Below, one piece after another: positions 34,837-42,032 of a stretch of 64,000 nt of DNA (position 1 is the first letter of the stretch; each line of letters starts with the position of its first letter). Location of the stretch: the NCBI GenBank assembly GCA_031289755.1, contig JAITOU010000025.1, forward strand, positions 50,859 to 114,858. The letters are read 5' to 3'. The notes under the pieces were generated by a model. It made no database searches. It had not been told where the DNA came from and saw only the letters and a program-made list of their open reading frames with translations. Origin of the DNA: Clostridiales bacterium (GTDB taxonomy: Bacteria; Bacillota; Clostridia; Christensenellales; JAISNN01). The position numbers and the translations under genes are program-made.

Positions 34837-35094
34837 ATGTTAGGAAAAAAAATTAAAGAATTAAGAACAGAAAAAGGAATAACACAAAAAGAACTTGCGA
34901 AAAAATTAAATTTATCACCGCAAGCGATAAGTTTATGGGAAAAAGATAAAGCAGACCCCGATTTATTAAATATAAAAGCAATAGCTAAATTTTTTGAAAT
35001 TTCAACAGACGAATTATTAGAATTTGAAACATATATATATTCTTTTGAATACAAACACGAAAATACAAAGCTAATACACAAAGAGAAAAAATAA
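34837..35094 (+). CDS. XRE-family HTH repressor of element 2
   Basis: 85 aa from the ATG at 34837; upstream codons of the open frame overlap the operators and are discarded. The domain reads LGKKIKELRTEKGITQKELAKKLNLSPQAISLWEKDKADPD, followed by IAKFFEISTDELL. It very probably binds the three palindromes beside it and silences the leftward operon. The HNH gene follows 12 bp later on the same strand. Confidence 0.9.
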   Translation: MLGKKIKELRTEKGITQKELAKKLNLSPQAISLWEKDKADPDLLNIKAIAKFFEISTDELLEFETYIYSFEYKHENTKLIHKEKK

Positions 35095-35106
35095 AGGAAC
35101 AAAAAA

Positions 35107-35445
35107 ATGACCAAGTGGCAAAAATTCAAAAACATGATAACAGATAACTTTCTTCACCCAAAACAAAAAACGAAAAAAGGATATATAAAAGTATATAGAC
35201 CTTACGAACCAAACACACAAAAAAACGGCTATATATACGAACACAGATATAACATACAACAAGAAATAGGAAGACCGTTAGAAGAAAACGAAATTGTACA
35301 TCATAAAAACGGAATAAAAAACGACAACAAAATAAAAAACTTACAAATAACAAACAGACAAGAACATTACCAAATCGAAAAAAAAATAAATCCGGAAATA
35401 AAAAAAATTGTAAAATACAGTTATTACAAAAAGCACAAAAAATAA
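35107..35445 (+). CDS. HNH endonuclease-like protein
   Basis: 112 aa. The motif NEIVHHKNGIKNDNKIKNLQI is a phage/homing-type HNH signature, and the upstream YIYEHRYNIQQEIGRPL is the usual lead-in. HNH proteins of this form are common as free-standing homing nucleases and as packaging or defence accessories. It follows the repressor in what should be the lysogenic transcript, and a terminator closes the unit. Confidence 0.85.
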   Translation: MTKWQKFKNMITDNFLHPKQKTKKGYIKVYRPYEPNTQKNGYIYEHRYNIQQEIGRPLEENEIVHHKNGIKNDNKIKNLQITNRQEHYQIEKKINPEIKKIVKYSYYKKHKK

Positions 35446-35475
35446 AGAGAGAGCAGAAAAATCTACTCTCTTTTA
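35446..35475 (+). terminator. Terminator after the HNH gene
   Basis: AGAGAGCAGA and TCTACTCTCT form a stem with one mismatch, followed by TTTTATTTT. It resembles the terminator at 29062-29098 in element 1. Confidence 0.75.
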
Positions 35476-35559
35476 TTTTACAACTTTCAAACCTTAGAAT
35501 AATACTATACACTACACCTACATTAAAGAACCAATTTTAAACAAATATGACGATTATAA

Positions 35560-35605
35560 CAAATAGAATTTAGAAAGAATTGTTTTACGAATAGATGTAG
35601 ATGTT
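35560..35605. other. Right attachment site (dif-like, attR)
   Basis: GAATTTAGAAA, GAATTG (35577-35582) and TTTTACGAATA form the third 11+6+11 copy. The left flank (ATAACAAATAGAATTTAG) matches the middle site. The right arm is identical to that of the left-most site and then diverges after GATGTAGATG, as expected where host sequence resumes. Confidence 0.8.
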
Positions 35606-36134
35606 TAGCCCCCTTGCCCATAAGGCAAATTTTCGGGTCTATCTATCTTTTTTTGCTTTAAACACCCCGACATAACAATTTTTTGTCTTTTATTTTATCT
35701 CGATTTTTCCCTATATTTTTGTTTGCTTGTAAGATAAGCAAGTCTTGAATTTCATAAGACACACACTTGCTTCTTATATCTCAAAGATTCTTTTTATATA
35801 CTTATTGATTTTAAATTTACTGCCTAACGGTATTTTTTCATTAATTTCATCATCTACATAATCGCCGACATCTCTATACAAATAATTATTTTCTTTTTTC
35901 TATATTCAGAATACTTTCCGAAACCCTAATGACTTTAAAACTTTTTAAATCTCGTTCTGTCTTAATAGCCGTGCAGAGTATTCTAATGAATTTTATTATA
36001 AATAAATTCCCTATGTAACTATTTTTTGAATACTATGCAAAATAGAATACTCTACTACTTGTTGTTTAGTCGTAAAAAAAGACAAGCTCATGAGAGTTTG
36101 CTATTTCAGAAAGGATTTTTTTTCTATAAATATA
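35606..36134. other. Noncoding AT-rich stretch between attR and sigE
   Basis: No gene is supported here. It holds a GAATACTATGC repeat copy (36028-36038), a weak TTGCC/GGCAA hairpin near 35620, and otherwise T-rich sequence without a recognisable element. It may be decayed. Confidence 0.5.
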
Positions 36135-36168
36135 CTTCCGCCCATAGCGATTACGCTACGGGCGGAAG
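36135..36168. terminator. Hairpin at the end of sigE
   Basis: CTTCCGCCC-TAGC faces GCTA-GGGCGGAAG, a long stem with a 6-nt loop, 30 bp after the sigE stop. There is no proper U-run on the minus strand, so termination is likely but weak in form. Confidence 0.55.
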
Positions 36169-36197
36169 AAAAACAAAACCGATACTCTAATTAACAT

Positions 36198-37085
36198 TCA
36201 TCTTGCCATTTTGGTCATTTCACGTTTTAGGCGTGAGATTATCTTTTTTTCAAGACGCGAGATGTAGGATTGAGAGATGCCCATCATTTCGGCTATTTCC
36301 TTTTGGGTTTTTTCGTCTGCGCCGAGTATGCCGAAGCGCAGGCGTATGATGAGCTTTTCGCGGTCGGATAGCTTTTTGTAGGATTCGATGAGCATATCCT
36401 TTTCGATTGTCGTCTCGATATTCTTATATATTCCGTCCGGCTCTGTGCCCAATATGTCGCCGAGCAACAGCATATTGCCTTCCCAATCCACGTTTAAAGG
36501 CTCGTCGAGAGATACTTCAAGCTTGATTTTGGATATTTTTCTCAGGTGCATGAGTATTTCGTTTTCGATACAACGGCTGGCGTAGGTCGCAAGCTTTATA
36601 TTCTTTTCGAGATTAAAAGAATTTACGCCCTTTATCAGTCCGATTGTGCCGACGGATATCAAATCCTCGATGTCTACCCCTGTGTTTTCAAAGCGTTTGG
36701 CTATATAGACAACAAGCCGCAGATTGTGTTCGATAAGCTCGGTTTTTGCGTTTAGGTCACCCCTTTGCAGACGCGTCACTGCGTCATATTCTTCGGTCGC
36801 TTCTAAGGGCTTTGGCAGGGCTTCGCCGCCGGATATGTAATCTACGCCTTTGCCGTTACCCTTATCCTTATCCTTTCCGAAGCTGAAAAATTCTTTGGCT
36901 TTACCGGGAACTTTTTTTAAAAAATCCTTTACGCCGCTGAGTGCGGCGGATACCTTGCCGCCGTCTTTTGGCGTTTGCTCATCTTTGCCGGCGGAATAAC
37001 CGACATTCGGCTCTGCATTGCCGGATTTTGTAAGCTTTTTGATTTTTTGCACCGTTTTTTCAAAAAAATCTTTGATTCCGTTCAT
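36198..37085 (-). CDS. sigE: RNA polymerase sporulation sigma factor SigE, with long pro-region
   Basis: SigE directs early mother-cell transcription after engulfment begins. The core from about residue 83 contains [67 protein letters not shown] and region 4 [23 protein letters not shown], closely following Bacillus SigE. The protein is 295 aa, about 55 longer than usual, entirely at the N-terminus, where two similar amphipathic segments occur ([14 protein letters not shown] and [15 protein letters not shown]). SpoIIGA, the processing protease, is encoded 45 bp upstream. Confidence 0.93.
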   Translation of the reverse strand: MNGIKDFFEKTVQKIKKLTKSGNAEPNVGYSAGKDEQTPKDGGKVSAALSGVKDFLKKVPGKAKEFFSFGKDKDKGNGKGVDYISGGEALPKPLEATEEYDAVTRLQRGDLNAKTELIEHNLRLVVYIAKRFENTGVDIEDLISVGTIGLIKGVNSFNLEKNIKLATYASRCIENEILMHLRKISKIKLEVSLDEPLNVDWEGNMLLLGDILGTEPDGIYKNIETTIEKDMLIESYKKLSDREKLIIRLRFGILGADEKTQKEIAEMMGISQSYISRLEKKIISRLKREMTKMAR

Positions 37086-37130
37086 AAAAAAATTACCTCC
37101 GTCTTATTGCCGCACCGCATACGGTAATCG

Positions 37131-37910
37131 TCATATCATTTCGTTGTGTAAAAGCACGCTGAAATTTTTGAAACTTCTGTCGGCGACGGCAATTGTCATA
37201 TTTTCTATTATATTCACGCCCTTTTCCGAATATATCAAAAACTTGTCGGTTTTAAAAGCCTTTAAAGAATTTGTGCCCGCAACCGTATTTATTTCCAATG
37301 CAAAAATGTCGGGCTTCTCTGACTGCATAAGCTTCTCGGCGATATCCGGACACAATATCGCTACGGGCGTATTGTCACGAGTATCGTACAGTTTATTTCC
37401 GCTGTCATAATACCCCGTAAGCTCTTCCGAATAGCCGCCCATTACAAGTCGTGTCCTATAATAAAACGTCTTTTTTCTTGCTTCCTTTCTTACCAAATAA
37501 AGCTTCCTTATAAGTAAGAAAAATCCCGCACTTCCCAAAAATATAATCGGAAGAATATCGCTTCCGTATACCGCCGCTCCGCTTATCGTATCGGTTTTCA
37601 TATTCAAAAGCCCCGTTATCATTCCGCCCAAAAAAAACGAGTATCCGACAAAGACAATGAGCCGCAAAAGATATCCTTTTAAGCTCTTGTTTTTTAATAC
37701 GAGCAACATCAAAAAAGCCGCAGACGCTTTGTAGACAAAGACAAAATGGTGTATAAAAGGCAAAAAGAAAGCCAAAGCCGTTCCGATAAGCGCGGACAGC
37801 AAAATGCGCTTTACGCTGATTTTTTCTTTGAGCGTCACAAGCGTAAGATACAAAATAAGCGCATTGATTGACATATTTTCGACAAACAAATATTCTATGT
37901 ATACGACCAT
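37131..37910 (-). CDS. spoIIGA: Sigma-E processing peptidase SpoIIGA
   Basis: 259 aa. Five or so membrane helices fill the N-terminal half (from VYIEYLFVENMSINALILYLTL to about residue 150). The cytoplasmic C-terminal half has YYDSGNKLYDTRDNTPV, the DSGN aspartic protease motif, and SLKAFK. SpoIIGA cleaves pro-SigE at the septum once activated by the forespore signal protein SpoIIR. The ATG at 37910 has no clear ribosome site. The spoIIGA-sigE pairing marks the organism as a spore former or recent descendant. Confidence 0.93.
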   Translation of the reverse strand: MVVYIEYLFVENMSINALILYLTLVTLKEKISVKRILLSALIGTALAFFLPFIHHFVFVYKASAAFLMLLVLKNKSLKGYLLRLIVFVGYSFFLGGMITGLLNMKTDTISGAAVYGSDILPIIFLGSAGFFLLIRKLYLVRKEARKKTFYYRTRLVMGGYSEELTGYYDSGNKLYDTRDNTPVAILCPDIAEKLMQSEKPDIFALEINTVAGTNSLKAFKTDKFLIYSEKGVNIIENMTIAVADRSFKNFSVLLHNEMI

Positions 37911-37974
37911 ATTTCATAATAATGATAAAGGCTTCCGTGTACAAAATACTTTCCATGTCTGTCGAAAAGCCAAT

Positions 37975-38008
37975 AAAAAACGGCGTTTTATGTTTTAAAA
38001 CACCGTTT
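37975..38008 (-). terminator. Terminator after hemW
   Basis: On the minus strand AAACGGTGTTTTA pairs with TAAAACGCCGTTT, followed by TTTTATT. It separates hemW from spoIIGA. Confidence 0.75.
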
Positions 38009-38015
38009 AGATATA

Positions 38016-38076
38016 GAATACTATGCAAATTATATGTGGAATACTATGCAAATCGAAGTATTCCATAATACTATGC
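38016..38076. repeat. Cluster of GAATACTATGC repeats
   Basis: GAATACTATGC occurs at 38016-38026 and 38039-38049, with a one-mismatch copy at 38066-38076 that ends at the hemW stop codon. A reversed partial (AGTATTCC) lies between. It is the reverse complement of the pair near 4692. Confidence 0.75.
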
Positions 38077-39198
38077 TCACAAAAATTCGACGAGAATGCT
38101 GTTTAAAGAATAAAAATACTCGTCCTTTACCGAGAGCTTGCCGTCTACAAGCTTAAAACATTTCTCGTATTTTTTGAGTGCGGACGAATACTTTTCAAGA
38201 AAATTTATTTTGTATTCTTTGTTTAACTCGGAGATATTTATTCCGTCTGACAGACGCAAGCCAAGCATGATTTTCTCGTACAAAGCGTTGTCAGGCTCTA
38301 TTAGAGTGACGTTTACCGAAGGCAAAACACCTTTTAGCAGGCCGTCGCGGTATTTTATTATACTGCGCGGATTTTCGTATCGCTTATTTTCCGTAAATGA
38401 ATGGGCGGCAGCCCCCAAGCCGAGATATTCTCCGCCGCGCCAATAATTGAGATTGTGGCGGCATTCCAGACCATTTTTTGCAAAATTACTTATCTCATAG
38501 CGCAAGGTTTTGCGCTCTTTAAGATATTCGCAAGCAAAATCATAGCAATCGGCGGCGGCATCGTCCGACGGAATGTCTACAAGCCCGTTTTTTACGTTTT
38601 CAAACAAAGCCGTTGCTTCTTCGACCTTTAAGGCATAAGCCGATATGTGTCCAACGCCGAAGCCCGATATAATACGCAAGGTTTTTTCGACTTCAAAAAT
38701 CCCTTCGTCCGGCAAAGCCAGCATGACATCCGCGCTGACGTTGTCAAAAATCTCCGCAGCGGTTTTGAGCGCGTTTGTGTTGCTCTCGACGGTTTGCAGC
38801 CGTCCGACTTTTTTTAAGGACGCGCCGTTCATTGTCTGTATGCCTATGCTCAATCGGTTGATACCTACGCTCTTAAAAAACTTTACTTTTTGAAGCACGC
38901 AAAAGTCCGAAGGATTACCTTCGGACGTTATTTCGGCATCTTTTTTGATATCAAAATTTTTGTAAAGGCTTTCGAGAATTTCCGTTAAGCTCTTGTCGCT
39001 CAATAATGACGGCGTGCCGCCGCCAAAATACACGGTGTCGAAGGTCTTGTTTTTCATATTTGCTTTTTGCAAGCTTGCTTCTTTTAACAAAAGCCCGACA
39101 TAAGCGTCTTCTTGTTCCGGCGAATGAACGACGGAATAAAAGTCGCAGTAATGACATTTTTGTCTGCAAAAAGGTATATGAAGATATATTCCCGACAT
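38077..39198 (-). CDS. hemW: HemW-like radical SAM protein (heme chaperone family)
   Basis: 373 aa from the ATG at 39198, where AAGGA lies upstream; the open frame reaches further but would run into the upstream gene. The N-terminus GIYLHIPFCRQKCHYCDF has the CxxxCxxC cluster motif plus the Phe and extra Cys typical of HemW rather than HemN. YFGGGTPSLL, RLSIGIQTMN and the YWRGGEYLGLGAAAHSF region confirm the family. Often misannotated as coproporphyrinogen oxidase. The gene starts 10 bp after the synthetase fusion gene and is probably co-transcribed with it. Confidence 0.92.
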   Translation of the reverse strand: MSGIYLHIPFCRQKCHYCDFYSVVHSPEQEDAYVGLLLKEASLQKANMKNKTFDTVYFGGGTPSLLSDKSLTEILESLYKNFDIKKDAEITSEGNPSDFCVLQKVKFFKSVGINRLSIGIQTMNGASLKKVGRLQTVESNTNALKTAAEIFDNVSADVMLALPDEGIFEVEKTLRIISGFGVGHISAYALKVEEATALFENVKNGLVDIPSDDAAADCYDFACEYLKERKTLRYEISNFAKNGLECRHNLNYWRGGEYLGLGAAAHSFTENKRYENPRSIIKYRDGLLKGVLPSVNVTLIEPDNALYEKIMLGLRLSDGINISELNKEYKINFLEKYSSALKKYEKCFKLVDGKLSVKDEYFYSLNSILVEFL

Positions 39199-39208
39199 GG
39201 TTTTCCTT

Positions 39209-41500
39209 TTACCTAAGCTCCGAACGGCGTATTTTGCCGCTGATAGTTTTTGGCAGGTCCTTGACAAATTCGACTATTCTCGGATATTTGTAAGGCGCGG
39301 TGTGGCTTTTGACGTATTCCTGTATTTCTTTTTTTAGGGCGTCGCTCGGCACGGCGTTTTTTGTCAATACTATCGACGCTTTGACGACCTGTCCCCTTAT
39401 CTCGTCGGGCGCGCCCGTGACGGCGCATTCCAGGACATACGGCAGCTCCATGATGACGCTTTCGATTTCAAACGGGCCTATGCGGTAGCCGGAGCTTTTG
39501 ATAAGGTCGTCGGTTCTGCCGACATACCAATAATATCCGTCCTCGTCCTTCCATGCCATATCGCCTGTGTGATAAATATTATTGCTCCATGCCGCAAGCG
39601 TCTTTTCTTCTTCGCGGTAATAGCCGTTAAAGAGTCCCGTCGGCTTGACTTCCGTCCGCAAGACTATTTCACCGACCTCGCCGACGTGAGCCGAAACGCC
39701 TTCGCCGTTGATAATGTCGACATTGTACTGCGGAGCAGGCTTGCCCATCGAGCCGGGCTTAGGCTCCATGCCGATGAGATTTGCGACGGTGAGAGTCGTT
39801 TCGGTCTGACCGTAGCCTTCCATGAGCTTCAAGCCCGTCGCCTTATAAAATTGCTCGAAGACCTCCGGATTGAGCGCTTCGCCGGCTATTGTCGCGTGCT
39901 TTAACAGGGACAAATCGTATTTTTTTAAATCTTCTTTGATAAAGATTCGGTACATAGTCGGCGGTGCGCAAAACGTGGTGATATTGTATTCCTTAAACAG
40001 CGGAAGTATATCCGCCGCTTCAAATTTGTCAAAGTCGTAGGTCATTATTGCCGCTTCGCAGAGCCACTGTCCGTAGAGCTTACCCCATACCGCCTTGCCC
40101 CAGCCGGTATCTGAAATCGTCAGATGTATGCCTTCCGGGTCTACGTTGTGCCAATATTTTGCCGTGACAAAATGTCCGAGTGCGTATGTAAAGGGTTGAG
40201 ATGCGATTTTTGGATAGCCCGTAGTGCCGGAAGTAAAGTACATGAGCATACTGTCCTTGTGACAATTGACGCCGTCGCTCCCCTTAGGCTTTTCAAAGAC
40301 TGCGGAAGAATTTTTTAACGCTTGGTCATAGTCGAAGAAATCACAGCCGTCTTTTTTGCCGCCGGTTATCATAACGCTTTTGACGGTCGGACACGCAGGA
40401 AGTGCGAGAGCGACCTGTCTTGCGACGTCGCCGTCCGATGTTATGACCGCAGCCTTGACGCCCGCCGCGTTAAAACGGTATTCAAAATCCTTTTGAGTCA
40501 GAAGATTTGTCGCCGGAATTGCCGCCGCACCGAGCTTATGCAAGCCGAGTATCGCCGACCAAAACTGATGATGACGCTTTAAGACGAGCATAACCCTGTC
40601 GCCCTTGCCTATGCCGAGAGATTTAAAATAATTTGCGGCACGGGCGGAATTTTCTTTCATGTCCTTAAAGGTAAAACGCCTTTCTTCCTTGTCCTTGCCG
40701 AGCCACAGCATGGCGAGCTTATCTGGCTTGTGTTCGCCTAAATAGTCAACGACGTCGAAGGCAAAATTGAAATCGTCCTTTTGAATAAACTGTATATCTT
40801 TCAACGCGCCGTTTTTATCCTCTTTGACCTTGACAAATTTTTCGTATATCGGCGTTTCGTCGTAGGTGTATTTGAAGGTATGCTCCGCTCCGTGTGCGGT
40901 CGAGGCGTGACCTTCTATCTCGCTGATGTCCTTGCCCTTAGGAGGAATGACGACCGCCAAAAACTCGCAATCGGCTCCGTCTACGGCTATCATGCCGTGC
41001 TTTTTGCCGCTGTCGTAGTATATGCTGTCGCCCTCGTTTAAAATCTCGGTGTAGGCGTCTATCTGTATTTTTAACCGCCCTTTCAAAACATAGTCAAATT
41101 CCTCGCCTTCATGCTCCGTCACGCTTATCGGAGTACTCTCTATCGACTTGGAATACTTCGCCGTGACGAGATAAGGCTGGGCTATTTTGTCTTTTTTTAA
41201 GGAATTTAGATTGTAATAGATAAATTCCTTCTTTGGCGGCAGCGCGTCGCCCTCGCCCTTGCGCACAAGCTGATATGTAGACAGCTTCGGCGATTCGCCC
41301 GAAATAAGGTCGGATACGTCGATAGAAAAAACCTCCGCACATTTGTATAGAAAGGTAAAGGAAAAATCCTTCTTGCCTTCTTCCGCGAGCAGATACTCCG
41401 CAATCGAAACGTCGGTGGCTTCCGCCATCTCCGCCTGCGTTTTGCCGGTGATGATTCTTAGGTCTTTTATTCTCTCCGCAACCTGTTTGACTTTGTCCAT
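39209..41500 (-). CDS. HTH-cupin-AMP-forming acyl-CoA synthetase fusion
   Basis: 763 aa with three parts. Residues 8-64 form an XRE helix-turn-helix (RIKDLRIITGKTQAEMAEAT). Residues about 120-190 form a cupin (HEGEEFDYVLKGRLKIQID, GDSIYYDSGKKHGMIAV). From about 230 it is an AMP-forming synthetase with MLMYFTSGTTGYPKIA, MEGYGQTETTLTVAN, YHTGDMAW and the terminal KTISGKIRRSELR with the catalytic lysine. Such enzymes activate carboxylic acids to acyl-CoA. The acid is unknown. The HTH-cupin part looks like a stand-alone small-molecule-sensing regulator. A T-box and a consensus promoter precede it. Confidence 0.92.
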   Translation of the reverse strand: MDKVKQVAERIKDLRIITGKTQAEMAEATDVSIAEYLLAEEGKKDFSFTFLYKCAEVFSIDVSDLISGESPKLSTYQLVRKGEGDALPPKKEFIYYNLNSLKKDKIAQPYLVTAKYSKSIESTPISVTEHEGEEFDYVLKGRLKIQIDAYTEILNEGDSIYYDSGKKHGMIAVDGADCEFLAVVIPPKGKDISEIEGHASTAHGAEHTFKYTYDETPIYEKFVKVKEDKNGALKDIQFIQKDDFNFAFDVVDYLGEHKPDKLAMLWLGKDKEERRFTFKDMKENSARAANYFKSLGIGKGDRVMLVLKRHHQFWSAILGLHKLGAAAIPATNLLTQKDFEYRFNAAGVKAAVITSDGDVARQVALALPACPTVKSVMITGGKKDGCDFFDYDQALKNSSAVFEKPKGSDGVNCHKDSMLMYFTSGTTGYPKIASQPFTYALGHFVTAKYWHNVDPEGIHLTISDTGWGKAVWGKLYGQWLCEAAIMTYDFDKFEAADILPLFKEYNITTFCAPPTMYRIFIKEDLKKYDLSLLKHATIAGEALNPEVFEQFYKATGLKLMEGYGQTETTLTVANLIGMEPKPGSMGKPAPQYNVDIINGEGVSAHVGEVGEIVLRTEVKPTGLFNGYYREEEKTLAAWSNNIYHTGDMAWKDEDGYYWYVGRTDDLIKSSGYRIGPFEIESVIMELPYVLECAVTGAPDEIRGQVVKASIVLTKNAVPSDALKKEIQEYVKSHTAPYKYPRIVEFVKDLPKTISGKIRRSELR

Positions 41501-41515
41501 TATGTTCTCCTTATA

Positions 41516-41812
41516 AAAAATCCCTATGCCTTATAAAGACATAGGGACGATTAATTTTACTTTAACCGCGGTACCACCCGATTTGACGCTGTACGCGCCC
41601 GCTTTTAGCTCTAAGAAACCTTATCACTTCCCGACAAATAACGGTGTCGTCTCCGAAACCGCTTAATAACCGGGCAAAAAACCCGTCGTTCTGCGGTCCT
41701 GCTAAGAAGAGATAAGCAAATCCTTTTAAGTACCGCCTTTCACCTATCGCGGCTCTCTGACCTTAAAAATAAATAAATCTGCCGTTGGCTTCCATTATCG
41801 CATTTTTGAATA
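41516..41812 (-). promoter_or_regulatory. T-box leader upstream of the synthetase fusion
   Basis: Read on the minus strand, the leader has the distal stem I features AGAGAG and GGTGAAAGGCGG near 41756-41730, then the invariant T-box GGGTGGTACCGCGG (41579-41566), and finally a terminator: TCCCTATG and CATAGGGA with a TTTTTT run ending at 41516. T-box RNAs read the charging state of one tRNA and terminate transcription unless it is uncharged. I could not fix the specifier codon by eye, so the amino acid is unknown. Confidence 0.92.
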
Positions 41813-41820
41813 ATGAATAG

Positions 41821-41849
41821 ATTATAATACATTTTTTAGCGATTGTCAA
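41821..41849 (-). promoter_or_regulatory. Consensus promoter for the T-box transcript
   Basis: TTGACA (41849-41844) and TATAAT (41826-41821) are separated by 17 bp, a perfect housekeeping promoter. Beyond it, 41850-42032 is T-rich with no feature recognised. Confidence 0.9.
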
Positions 41850-42032
41850 TAAAAAATCGTGGGGTTTTTTATTTACTTTTTCTTAATCTTCTCCACCGCC
41901 GTCAATCAAAACAAAGGCAAATATTAAGTGACGTTTCGCCTATATTTACAATCTTTTTGCGAATGTTTGTAAGTATACTTTTAGTATTTAAGATAAATAT
42001 TCTAAGTATATTTAGAATATCACTGGTTTTTC

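Larger units (their letters stand above)
31259..35576. mobile_element. Integrated element 2: 4.3-kb CRESS-Rep filamentous-phage-like element
   Basis: A compact unit between two dif-like sites, lying directly against element 1. It carries a CRESS-type Rep, a stem-loop origin with the nonanucleotide TAGTATTAC, a secreted protein, a coat-like 70-aa membrane peptide, small proteins, two XRE regulators with a shared operator array, and an HNH protein. No integrase and no Zot-like ATPase are present. Dependence on a helper for assembly is inferred. Confidence 0.78.

Noticed and set aside
15355..35605. The three short repeats as a CRISPR array
   Set aside because: Spacing is 15.9 and 4.3 kb with whole elements between; they are attachment sites. 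No array of short evenly spaced repeats was seen anywhere in the window.
37018..37410. Plus-strand 130-aa open frame over spoIIGA/sigE
   Set aside because: It is antisense to two well-supported sporulation genes and has no ribosome site or homology pattern.
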